From positions 1 through 55,532 of the forward strand of contig CAYRGG010000025.1 in NCBI GenBank assembly GCA_964423745.1: a stretch of DNA of 55,532 nucleotides, read 5' to 3'. Source of the stretch: CAYRGG01 sp964423745. GTDB taxonomy: Bacteria; Pseudomonadota; Gammaproteobacteria; Competibacterales; Competibacteraceae. Below are positions 25,629 to 33,866 of this stretch, piece by piece. A program made the translations under genes and the position numbers. Each line of letters begins with the position of its first letter. Positions within the stretch are counted from its first letter, which is position 1. The notes below the pieces were generated by a model. The model was not told where the DNA came from. It saw only the letters and a list, made by a program, of their open reading frames with translations, and made no database searches.

Positions 25629-27690
25629 GGATTTATTGATTGAGGTAGGTACTGAGGAGCTTCCTCCTAAAGCGCTTCTCTCGTTGAGCAAAGCATTTGA
25701 AGATGGTATTCAGGAGGAGTTAGCGAATGCTGGATTTGCGCATGGTAAAACCCATCGATATGCAACGCCGCGCCGCTTGGGAATCGTTGTCGAAGAACTG
25801 CCGGAAACTCAACCCGAACGACGCCATGAGCGACGTGGTCCCTCCCTTAATGTGGCTTATGATAAATTAGGAAAACCTACCAAAGCATCCCTTGGATTTG
25901 CCCGCTCATGTGGTATCGAAGTCAATGAACTGAAAACCCTGGAAACTGAAAAAGGTGCTTGGTTAATTCACATTATTGTAGAACCTGGCGCTTCTACAAT
26001 TGAGCTGGTTCCTCAAATTCTTGAAAAAGTGTTAGCAAATCTCCCTATTCCAAAACGTATGCGATGGGGGGATAGTGAAGATGAATTTGTTCGTCCAGTA
26101 CATTGGTTAGTGATTTTATTTGGAAACCAAGTTATTCCAGCTCAGATAATGGGCGTACAAGCGGGTTCTGAATCTTATGGTCATCGATTTCATCATCCCG
26201 GTCCAATTCCTCTTGCAGATCCACAGTCGTATAGCGCAATTTTAAAAAGTCAGGGTTATATAATCGCCAGTTTTGAAGAACGACGTGAATCTATCCTTAC
26301 ACAAGCCGATGCTGCCGCGAAAAAAGTAAAAGGATATGTAAGCATTGATGAAAACCTTTTGAATGAAGTGACAGCCCTTGTGGAATGGCCAGTGGCTTTA
26401 CTAGGTAATTTTGAGCAACGTTTCCTCAATGTGCCCCCTGAAGCTTTGATTACAACTATGCAAGATAATCAAAAATATTTTCCTGTATTGGATGAGACAA
26501 ACCGGCTTATGCCATACTTTATTACGATTGCTAATTTGGAAAGCAAACACCCTGAGCAAATAATTAAAGGCAACGAACGAGTAATTCGACCACGTTTTAG
26601 CGACGCAGAGTTTTTTTGGCAACAAGATTGTAAAAAACCACTGGCAGAACGTCAGGACGATCTAAAGAAAGTTGTATTTCAACAAAGGTTGGGTACACTC
26701 CATGACAAATGTGAACGTGTAGCCATGCTTGCTCGATTTATAGCAAACAAAACTGAAAGCAACCCAGATTGGGCTGAGCGGGCGGCAAGATTGGCAAAAT
26801 GCGATCTTCTAACATCGATGGTACAGGAGTTCCCTGAATTACAGGGTATTATGGGGCGTTATTATGCTCAGCACGATAGAGAAGTCGATGAAATCTCTTA
26901 TACCCTAGAAGAACAATACTGGCCTCGGTTTGCAGGGGATGCATTACCGACTACACCAACGGGACGCGCTGTTGCGCTTGCGGATCGTTTGGATACTTTG
27001 ATAGGTATATTCGCCATTGGTCAAGTACCCTCCGGCACACGAGATCCTTTTGCCTTACGTCGATCGGCCTTAGGCGTACTCCGGATTATTATTGAAAGTA
27101 AGCTGAATCTTGATCTTAAACAACTGCTAGAGCACAGCGCTCTTCATCTCCCACCCACTATTAAAGCTTCCGACGCTACAGCGCCAGTTTTTAACTTTAT
27201 TATGGAACGCTTAAGAGGTTATTTTTTGGAGCAACATATTCGACCTGATACCATTGAAGCTGTATTGAGCTGTCTACCAACCCAACCTTTTGATTGTGAG
27301 CAACGTATTCGAGCTGTAGCTGCTTTTCGCGATCTACCCGAAGCTGAAAGCTTGGCAGCTGCAAACAAGCGTATTCGTAATATTCTTAAACAAATAAAGG
27401 GTGAGCTTCCATTTTATGTACATACCGAATTATTGACTGAAGACGCTGAAAGAAAACTTGCGGGCCATTTAGCAGAACTATCTTCCGAGGTAATTCCTTT
27501 GATGGATTCTAGCCTCTACGACGAAGCCCTTACTCGATTGACCACATTACGGGAACCAATTGATAAGTTTTTCGATGATGTCATGGTAATGACAAACGAT
27601 AGTGAACTACAAAACAACCGAGTTGCTTTACTGAACCAGTTAAGTAGTCTTTTTTTACGAGTCGCTGATTTTTCGCTAATTCAAAATTAG
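25621..27690 (+). CDS. glyS: Glycine--tRNA ligase, beta subunit
   Basis: GlyS (689 residues) supplies tRNA binding and recognition for GlyQ. It begins DLLIEVGTEELPPKAL, the family start, and has the central FMRWGDSEDEFVRPVHW-type block (here KRMRWGDSEDEFVRPVHWL) and an HD-like segment in the middle (GRYYAQHDREVDEIS). The C-terminal anticodon-binding part holds DKFFDDVMVM. The gene overlaps the glyQ end, so synthesis of the two subunits is coupled. A ParB-like site follows it. Confidence 0.97.
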   Translation: MPKDLLIEVGTEELPPKALLSLSKAFEDGIQEELANAGFAHGKTHRYATPRRLGIVVEELPETQPERRHERRGPSLNVAYDKLGKPTKASLGFARSCGIEVNELKTLETEKGAWLIHIIVEPGASTIELVPQILEKVLANLPIPKRMRWGDSEDEFVRPVHWLVILFGNQVIPAQIMGVQAGSESYGHRFHHPGPIPLADPQSYSAILKSQGYIIASFEERRESILTQADAAAKKVKGYVSIDENLLNEVTALVEWPVALLGNFEQRFLNVPPEALITTMQDNQKYFPVLDETNRLMPYFITIANLESKHPEQIIKGNERVIRPRFSDAEFFWQQDCKKPLAERQDDLKKVVFQQRLGTLHDKCERVAMLARFIANKTESNPDWAERAARLAKCDLLTSMVQEFPELQGIMGRYYAQHDREVDEISYTLEEQYWPRFAGDALPTTPTGRAVALADRLDTLIGIFAIGQVPSGTRDPFALRRSALGVLRIIIESKLNLDLKQLLEHSALHLPPTIKASDATAPVFNFIMERLRGYFLEQHIRPDTIEAVLSCLPTQPFDCEQRIRAVAAFRDLPEAESLAAANKRIRNILKQIKGELPFYVHTELLTEDAERKLAGHLAELSSEVIPLMDSSLYDEALTRLTTLREPIDKFFDDVMVMTNDSELQNNRVALLNQLSSLFLRVADFSLIQN

Positions 27691-27704
27691 TCGTAATACA
27701 TAAT

Positions 27705-27720
27705 TGTTTCACGTGGAACA
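27705..27720 (+). other. ParB-binding site (parS)
   Basis: TGTTTCACGTGGAACA matches TGTTNCACGTGNAACA at every defined position and lies in the gap between glyS and the gmhB-like gene, about 8.5 kb from the DnaA boxes. Chromosomal parS sites cluster near the origin, so both sequence and place fit. Confidence 0.8.
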
Positions 27721-27790
27721 CTATGCTTATTTAAGAACTCATTCCCTATAATTTGTTATCACGTTTCCATAGAAAATCAATTATTCAAAA

Positions 27791-28327
27791 ATGGCTATGA
27801 AGCTTATTATTTTAAACCGTGATGGTGTTGTAAACTACGAACATATCACGCCTATTCGATCACCCGAGGAATGGATTCCAATTCCTGGCAGCTTAGATGC
27901 GATTGCCCGACTAACCTATGCAGACTATCGAATAGTCGTAAAAACCAATGAGGTTAACCCAAACTCGGGGAAAAAAAATATTGAAACGTTAAATCGCATC
28001 CATGAAAAAATGCACCGATGCGTTAACGACGCAGGTGGTGCGATTGAGGCAATTTTCTTTTCTGCTGCTGCAGCCAAAACTGAAAAGAATCCCACCGTTA
28101 TTCTATTGCAGGAAATTGCTCAACGGACAAAAACAAAATTGTCGGGCGTTCCTTTTGTCAGCAGCAATCCATTAGACATGACCCTTGCCAGTTCTCTTAA
28201 GATAAATGGTCTTTTTATATTTGCCGATGATGAAACAAATTTGTCTTCTAAAAACAAAATTGATGACAAACTCGTATTTTCTAATCTTGCTGTAGCCACT
28301 GATTATCTGCTTTCGTTGTCTCCTTAA
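27791..28327 (+). CDS. GmhB-like HAD protein with lost catalytic residues
   Basis: The 178-residue frame lies where gmhB (heptose bisphosphate phosphatase, LPS core synthesis) stands between glyS and plsC in many gammaproteobacteria, and its scaffold is clearly GmhB: RSPEEWIPIPGSLDAIARL, ETLNRIHEKMHR, LSGVPFV. The active site is gone, however. The nucleophile motif D-R-D-G reads N-R-D-G (Asn9 counted from ATG 27791), the T-N-Q-S-G loop reads TNEVNPNSG, the four-cysteine zinc loop is replaced by SAAAAKTEKNPT, and the late G-D motif is S-S-N. The frame is intact, so it may be a pseudoenzyme or a gene in early decay; the true phosphatase would be encoded elsewhere. Confidence 0.8.
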   Translation: MAMKLIILNRDGVVNYEHITPIRSPEEWIPIPGSLDAIARLTYADYRIVVKTNEVNPNSGKKNIETLNRIHEKMHRCVNDAGGAIEAIFFSAAAAKTEKNPTVILLQEIAQRTKTKLSGVPFVSSNPLDMTLASSLKINGLFIFADDETNLSSKNKIDDKLVFSNLAVATDYLLSLSP

Positions 28328-28344
28328 TTCCTGTTGCCTAGCTA

Positions 28345-29103
28345 ATGAACGCGCCTTATATTCCTTCCCAACTTATATTACTAAGTCGTTCTTTCCTATT
28401 TTCCATAGGCATGATGCTCTCAACTCTGCTATGGGGACCTGTGGTTGTTATTACCTTTCCATTTCCATTCAAATATCGATATCGAGTATCTCAACAATGG
28501 AGCCGGTTTATTATTTGGTGGTTAGGGCAAACTTGCAAAATTGACTATTGCATCTCGGGGATAGAAAATTTACCTCAAGAGCCGGTTGTAGTCTTGGCAA
28601 AACATCAATCTACCTGGGAAACGTTTTTCTTACACCAATTTTTACCCCCTTTGGCATTAATAATTAAACGGGAGCTTCTATGGGTTCCTTTTTTTGGCTG
28701 GGCACTGGCGCAATTAAATCCAATAGCCATTAATCGGAAAACAGCAGTCTCTGCTCTAAAGGAAATAGTAAAACAGGGTAAACAACGTTTGGCACAAGGA
28801 CAGTGGGTGCTTATCTTTCCTGAAGGTACTCGAACCCCTCCCGGCACTCGTAGACCCTATGGCGTGAGTGGCGCAATGCTAGCTATCAATAGTGGATGTT
28901 CCATTCTTCCAGTTGCTCATAATGCAGGTGAACTATGGCAACGTCATGGATTTATCAAACGTCCTGGAATTATTCAACTGGTATTTGGGCCAAGCATACC
29001 CAGTCAAGGAATTAAAGCTAAGGAACTCAATGCTCAAGCAGAAGCGTGGATTGAAAAGACAATGCATAAAATTAGTCAGACAAAAAACAAAGTAGGTGGC
29101 TAA
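28345..29103 (+). CDS. plsC: 1-acyl-glycerol-3-phosphate acyltransferase (PlsC family)
   Basis: PlsC-type enzymes add the second acyl chain to lysophosphatidic acid at the inner membrane. The 252 residues include an N-terminal hydrophobic segment (SFLFSIGMMLSTLLWGPVVVI), the catalytic motif KHQSTWETF, an H-x4-E variant of H-x4-D that is usual in this subgroup, the FPEGTRTPPG motif, and AVSALKEI with INRK before it. It starts 17 bases after the gmhB-like stop and ends just before a terminator hairpin. Confidence 0.9.
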   Translation: MNAPYIPSQLILLSRSFLFSIGMMLSTLLWGPVVVITFPFPFKYRYRVSQQWSRFIIWWLGQTCKIDYCISGIENLPQEPVVVLAKHQSTWETFFLHQFLPPLALIIKRELLWVPFFGWALAQLNPIAINRKTAVSALKEIVKQGKQRLAQGQWVLIFPEGTRTPPGTRRPYGVSGAMLAINSGCSILPVAHNAGELWQRHGFIKRPGIIQLVFGPSIPSQGIKAKELNAQAEAWIEKTMHKISQTKNKVGG

Positions 29104-29129
29104 CGCTTTATTTAAAAGCGCTTTTTTTT
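29104..29129 (+). terminator. Terminator after plsC
   Basis: CGCTTT and AAAGCG form a 6-bp stem at 29104-29109 and 29115-29120, with a short AT loop, followed by C and eight T. It starts at the plsC stop codon and closes the glyQ-glyS-gmhB-like-plsC unit. Confidence 0.75.
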
Positions 29130-29173
29130 AATAAATACAAAACCTAACAAAGCTGGTTAAATAGTCTTACCAA

Positions 29174-29313
29174 TTGACCAGATTAGTGTGTTTACTCTAA
29201 CTTAAACCCTTAGAATTGGAATTGTGCACAGATTTTTTCTCCTCCTTATCTGTTGCACATCCTCCTTTGGTGGTTTTGGCCGGGTTAAATATTTTAACCC
29301 GGCCTTCTTTTTT
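29174..29313 (+). ncRNA. Candidate small RNA with two anti-Shine-Dalgarno loops
   Basis: Between the plsC terminator and the menE stop is a region with the layout of a small RNA gene. TTGACC (29174) and a weak TAACTT (29198) stand 18 bases apart. An 11-bp stem with one bulge (29223-29233 with 29048-like partner at 29048+, actually 29248-29259) presents a pyrimidine loop containing CCTCCTTA at 29241-29248, identical to the 3' end of 16S rRNA. A second CCTCCTTT follows at 29261-29268. A strong terminator ends the unit: a 12-bp stem at 29278-29289 and 29293-29304 followed by TTCTTTTTT. No open frame on the plus strand explains this. The minus strand offers only short frames with Shine-Dalgarno-like sequences. 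Confidence 0.5.
29278..29313 (+). terminator. Strong terminator of the candidate small RNA
   Basis: A perfect 12-bp inverted repeat (GGCCGGGTTAAA and its complement) with a 3-base loop is followed by a T-rich run on the plus strand only. It therefore terminates plus-strand transcription, although no protein gene lies between it and the plsC terminator. Confidence 0.85.
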
Positions 29314-29326
29314 ATGTTTTAAATTT

Positions 29327-30451
29327 TTAGTTTGAACTAGCAGTAAGGTATAGACGTGCCAGATTTGCTGGTCGATCAACTTTACCTGTGGGAGTTTCTA
29401 AAAAGTGTGGCAAAAAGCGGAATACTTTAGGTATTTCGTAAGATTTTAATACATTTTTTAACGTTAACTTAATATTTAATTGTAACACTTCTGAAATGGG
29501 CGGTCCTTCAACAACAGCTGCAACGGCTTGACCGTACTCAGGATCACTTAGAGGTCCAACAAAAAAGCGTCGATTCAACAAAACATGGTTTACTTTTCTC
29601 TGAAAGATCTTTTCAATTGCTGTCTCTACCTTTTCTGCCTGAACCTTATAACCTCCAGTATTGATGATATTGTCTACCCTACCCAACCAACGGAATGAAC
29701 CATCCTTGTGTAACTCAACAAGATCATTTGTGAGTAATGGTTTATTGTCGGTCAAAGGTGATGTAATTATAAGCTGTCCCTGGTCACACAGACTTAAATC
29801 AACCTCTGCCAAAGGCATAAAATAATCGCTTGCGCGATAACCATTTAAACGTTTGAAAGCAATATGGCTTACCGTCTCCGTCATACCATAGGTATGATAT
29901 ACCGTACTGTCTAATTTTTTTATCTGAGTTAGCAAGTTTTCACTGATAGGCGCCCCACCAACTAAAATAGCCTGCATTTTGTTCAACAAAGAAATTTTTT
30001 CTGGGGTTTTGTTAAACACTTCCTGCAATTGAAGGGGAACCATAGACGTGAAAGTAAATACCACGTTATCAGAAAAATGCTTTAGTGGATTACGAGTGGG
30101 GGTTATCACCGTCAGAGACAATCCTAATTCCAACCCTCTAACCAGCATCATCATGCCAGCTATATGTTCCGTTGACAGACAAACTAAGGCGCTATCTCCT
30201 GACTTTAGACGCAAACTTCGACCTGTAAGGTGAGCGCTAGCGATCATTTGCGAACGTTTAAGGGTAACTGTTTTTGGCTCACCCGTAGAGCCTGACGTGT
30301 TTATCGAGAAGTGGGATTGTCCTTGTAGCCATTGTTGGCAAAAATGCAACGTATGACCCTCGTAGGGTGAGAGATCCTGCAATTCATCCACTTGGACATG
30401 GGTTAAATCATCCCGTGTATAGGGTGTACCGTTTAACAACAGCATGGGCAC
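29327..30451 (-). CDS. menE: o-Succinylbenzoate--CoA ligase-like AMP-binding enzyme
   Basis: MenE activates o-succinylbenzoate with ATP and CoA in menaquinone synthesis. The 374-residue protein is short for the acyl-adenylate family, as MenE often is, and shows the P-loop TSGSTGEPKT, the A5 motif YGMTET, GRVDNIINTGGYKV of the hinge, and the catalytic Lys in PTGKVDR. It starts at GTG 30451, 18 bases after the menB stop, so the two genes form a pair; this supports the substrate. Other men genes are not in the window. The alternative is another short-chain acyl-CoA ligase. Confidence 0.82.
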   Translation of the reverse strand: MPMLLLNGTPYTRDDLTHVQVDELQDLSPYEGHTLHFCQQWLQGQSHFSINTSGSTGEPKTVTLKRSQMIASAHLTGRSLRLKSGDSALVCLSTEHIAGMMMLVRGLELGLSLTVITPTRNPLKHFSDNVVFTFTSMVPLQLQEVFNKTPEKISLLNKMQAILVGGAPISENLLTQIKKLDSTVYHTYGMTETVSHIAFKRLNGYRASDYFMPLAEVDLSLCDQGQLIITSPLTDNKPLLTNDLVELHKDGSFRWLGRVDNIINTGGYKVQAEKVETAIEKIFQRKVNHVLLNRRFFVGPLSDPEYGQAVAAVVEGPPISEVLQLNIKLTLKNVLKSYEIPKVFRFLPHFLETPTGKVDRPANLARLYLTASSN

Positions 30452-30469
30452 ATAATAGTGGTCAAATAC

Positions 30470-31294
30470 TTAGGGGAATTTTGGAAATTTCGAGAAATCA
30501 GGCCGACGTTTTTCTAGGTATGCGTTTTTTCCTTCCTGAGCTTCGCCACTCAGGTAGTAAAGCAAAGTGGCGTTCCCCGCCAACTCTTGGATACCTGCTT
30601 GCCCATCTAATTCGGCATTAAACGCTGATTTAAGCAGGCGGATAGCAAGGGGACTCTTGAGCTGTATTTTGCGACACCATTCAATAGTTGTTGCTTCCAA
30701 CTTTTCAAGAGGAACCACCTTATTGACCAATCCCATGGCTAAGGCATCTTGAGCATCATAGAAATCACATAGAAACCAGATTTCCCTGGCCTTTTTCTGA
30801 CCAACGATGCGGGCTAAATAAGAGGCGCCAAAACCACCATCAAAACTTCCTACTTTTGGCCCCGTTTGACCAAAACGGGCATTTTCAGCAGCTATGGTCA
30901 AATCACAGACAACATGCAAAACATGGCCACCACCAACGGCCCAACCGGCCACCATAGCGATGACGGGTTTTGGGCAAGAACGAATCTGCTTCTGAAGATC
31001 TAATACATTGAGCCTTGGCACATGGTCTTCACCAATATATCCCCCTACGCCACGGACACGCTGATCGCCACCACTACAAAAAGCTTCGTCTCCTTCACCG
31101 GTTAAGATAATGACGTTAATATCGGAATTTTGCCTGGCCAATTCCATTGCCTCAGACATTTCCATCACAGTCAGGGGCGTGAATGCATTCCGTACCTCAG
31201 GACGGTTGATGCTGATTTTGCCAATACCATCATAGTATTGATATAAAATTTCTTTATAATTCTTAAGTGTATGCCAAGGAACTTTGGATTCCAC
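30470..31294 (-). CDS. menB: 1,4-Dihydroxy-2-naphthoyl-CoA synthase
   Basis: MenB closes the second ring of the naphthoquinone from o-succinylbenzoyl-CoA. The 274 residues are crotonase-fold with the MenB marks: RPEVRNAFTPLTV, FCSGGDQRVRG, the oxyanion block AGWAVGGGHVLHVVCDLTIA, GSFDGGFGASYLARIVG with its Asp, and a C-terminal EKRRPDFSKF. GTG 31294 follows AAAGAGGT. It forms a pair with menE and lies downstream of gyrB, about 117 bases away on the same strand. Confidence 0.94.
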   Translation of the reverse strand: MESKVPWHTLKNYKEILYQYYDGIGKISINRPEVRNAFTPLTVMEMSEAMELARQNSDINVIILTGEGDEAFCSGGDQRVRGVGGYIGEDHVPRLNVLDLQKQIRSCPKPVIAMVAGWAVGGGHVLHVVCDLTIAAENARFGQTGPKVGSFDGGFGASYLARIVGQKKAREIWFLCDFYDAQDALAMGLVNKVVPLEKLEATTIEWCRKIQLKSPLAIRLLKSAFNAELDGQAGIQELAGNATLLYYLSGEAQEGKNAYLEKRRPDFSKFPKFP

Positions 31295-31411
31295 AAAGAT
31301 ACCTCTTTAGAGTGTTGGCGATAATTCAAAAGCGCATTATCTAGAAATATATCGCTTAGACAAAGAAAACAACAAAGACTGCTGCTATTTTACTCAGGAG
31401 AAAATCTATAT

Positions 31412-33829
31412 TTAGATATCGAGATTTGATACATCTAAGGCATTTTGCTCGATAAAATCTCGACGAGGTTCTACCTGGTCCCCCATCAAAGTGGTGAAGA
31501 TCTCGTCAGCAGCAATGGCGTCTTCAATACGGACTTGCAATAAACGGCGGGTCTCTGGATTCATGGTGGTTTCCCAAAGCTGATCAGGGTTCATTTCCCC
31601 CAAACCTTTATAGCGCTGGATCTGCTGACCTTGTTTGGCCTCTTCCATTAACCATTCCATGGCCTGATCAAAACTCTCAATATCTTGAGCATGTCCTCCA
31701 CGGGTTACCTGGGCGCCAGAAGCGAGCAACCCCTCCAACTTGGCGCCTAAACCCGCGATACTTTCATATTCAGGAGATTCAAAAAATTCTCGAGCTAGAT
31801 GGGTATCCTTAATAAGAACCCCATGGGTATTGCGGGTGATTTTGATGACATGGGTTTCCCGACCTTCTGGAACATACAGCGCAATACTGTATACCGACTT
31901 TTCACTCTGACGTGCGTTCAATCGTTTAACCAGCTCTTTTGACCAATTCTCTAGATAATCTTTATCTTTTAGAAGTTCTCGGTTGAGTCGTGGCATATAA
32001 ATTAGCTGAGCCAAAGGGTCACGATCATAGCGCTGACCAAGGCGTTGAATCATGGTCATCACTAACATATAGTTACGGGCTAGATCCTCTAGGGCAAGCC
32101 CGCTCAAAGGAGGCGCTTCAGCACTTAGGGTAAGCGCGGCACCATTTAGCGCCGTTTGCAGCAAATAGACAGAAAGTTCAGGATCGTCTTTAACATATTG
32201 TTCTTGCTTACCTTTTTTTATTTTATAAAGGGGTGGTTGAGCGATGTAAATATGGCCACGTTCGACAAGCTCAGGCATCTGACGATAAAAAAGAGTAAGT
32301 AGTAGGGTGCGAATATGGCTGCCGTCCACATCGGCGTCCGTCATAATGATAATACGGTGGTAACGCAGTTTATCAGGGTTGAATTCTTCTCGACCAATAC
32401 CGCAACCCAATGCCGTGATTAACGTACCTACTTCAACGGAAGACAACATTTTGTCAAATCGGGCCTTTTCTACATTGAGGATTTTCCCCTTAAGCGGCAA
32501 CACGGCCTGAAATTGACGATTACGAGCCTGTTTAGCAGAACCACCCGCGGAATCACCCTCCACCAAGAATAGTTCTGACAAACTCGGGTCTTTCTCGCGA
32601 CAGTCGGCTAACTTGCCAGGCAAATCCGCAACATCCAAAACCCCTTTACGCCGTGTCATCTCCCGCGCTCGTCGAGCAGCTTCCCGGGCTCTGGCAGCTT
32701 CAATGATTTTACCAGTGATAGCGCGCATTTCTGCAGGATTTTCCAAAAGGAACTCTTGAAGTTTTTCAGAAACTACTGACTCCACTACATTTTTAACCTC
32801 TGAAGACACCAGCTTGTCTTTCGTTTGCGATGAAAACTTTGGGTCTTGAACCTTTACCGACAAGACCGCCATTAACCCCTCACGGGCATCATCGCCGCTT
32901 GGAGAAACCCGCGCTTTTTTTAACAAACCCTCCAAATCCATATATTGATTCAATGTGCGGGTTAAAGCTCCTCGAAAACCAGCTAAGTGAGTTCCCCCAT
33001 CCCGTTGCGGGATATTATTAGTGAAACAAAAAACGTTTTCTTGATAAGAATCATTCCATTGCAAAGCGACTTCGACATTAATCCCTTCTTTTTCCGTATT
33101 GACATAAAAAACCGTATCGTGAATAGGTGTTTTCTTGCGGTTTAAGTGTTCAACAAAAGCTCTGATACCGCCTTGATATTCAAATGTATCTGACTTACCA
33201 GCACGCTCATCGTGAAGTTTGATGCGTACGCCAGAATTTAAAAAAGAAAGCTCTCTAAGGCGTTTAGCTAAAAGATCATAATGAAAATCAATATTACTAA
33301 AAACCGTGGAACTGGGTCTAAAATGAACCGTTGTACCTGTTGATTCAGTTTCTCCTATAACTTTTAATTCCTGCAACGGTACACCCATGGTGTACTCTTG
33401 ATTATAAATTTTGCCATCGCGACGTATGGTTAATCGCAAGTGCTCTGAAAGGGCATTTACCACAGATACACCTACGCCGTGGAGTCCACCTGAAACCTTG
33501 TATGAATTATCGTCAAATTTACCACCGGCGTGAAGAACGGTCATAATAACTTCGGCGGCAGAACGTCCTTCCGAGTGCATGTCCACCGGAATACCACGAC
33601 CATCATCAAACACGGTAATGGACTCATCAGCGTGGATAGTAACGCTTATTTCGTCACAAAACCCAGCCAATGCTTCATCGATGGCATTATCCACAACCTC
33701 AAATACCATATGGTGCAAGCCGGTACCATCATCGGTGTCCCCTATATACATCCCTGGACGCTTACGAACCGCGTCCAAACCTTTAAGAACTTTAATATTT
33801 GCAGAAGTGTAAGCTGAAGTCTCGCTCAT
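31412..33829 (-). CDS. gyrB: DNA gyrase subunit B
   Basis: GyrB is the ATPase subunit of gyrase. The 805 residues are the long gammaproteobacterial form with the extra insert in the TOPRIM half. GHKL ATPase motifs are DNAIDEALAGFCDEI, DDGRGIPV and GGLHGVGVSVVNAL. The TOPRIM part has LVEGDSAGGSAKQARNRQFQ and the Mg-binding MTDADVDGSHIRTLL; the C-terminus has QRYKGLGEMNPDQLWETTM. It is 37 bases from recF in the usual dnaN-recF-gyrB order. Confidence 0.98.
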   Translation of the reverse strand: MSETSAYTSANIKVLKGLDAVRKRPGMYIGDTDDGTGLHHMVFEVVDNAIDEALAGFCDEISVTIHADESITVFDDGRGIPVDMHSEGRSAAEVIMTVLHAGGKFDDNSYKVSGGLHGVGVSVVNALSEHLRLTIRRDGKIYNQEYTMGVPLQELKVIGETESTGTTVHFRPSSTVFSNIDFHYDLLAKRLRELSFLNSGVRIKLHDERAGKSDTFEYQGGIRAFVEHLNRKKTPIHDTVFYVNTEKEGINVEVALQWNDSYQENVFCFTNNIPQRDGGTHLAGFRGALTRTLNQYMDLEGLLKKARVSPSGDDAREGLMAVLSVKVQDPKFSSQTKDKLVSSEVKNVVESVVSEKLQEFLLENPAEMRAITGKIIEAARAREAARRAREMTRRKGVLDVADLPGKLADCREKDPSLSELFLVEGDSAGGSAKQARNRQFQAVLPLKGKILNVEKARFDKMLSSVEVGTLITALGCGIGREEFNPDKLRYHRIIIMTDADVDGSHIRTLLLTLFYRQMPELVERGHIYIAQPPLYKIKKGKQEQYVKDDPELSVYLLQTALNGAALTLSAEAPPLSGLALEDLARNYMLVMTMIQRLGQRYDRDPLAQLIYMPRLNRELLKDKDYLENWSKELVKRLNARQSEKSVYSIALYVPEGRETHVIKITRNTHGVLIKDTHLAREFFESPEYESIAGLGAKLEGLLASGAQVTRGGHAQDIESFDQAMEWLMEEAKQGQQIQRYKGLGEMNPDQLWETTMNPETRRLLQVRIEDAIAADEIFTTLMGDQVEPRRDFIEQNALDVSNLDI

Positions 33830-33866
33830 GAAAATTGTCGGTTCCTGTTGCTTGTTTATGGATCAA

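Noticed and set aside
29197..29379. 60-codon minus-strand frame behind menE
   Set aside because: It starts inside menE out of frame and its Shine-Dalgarno-like sequences are the complement of the proposed small-RNA loops.
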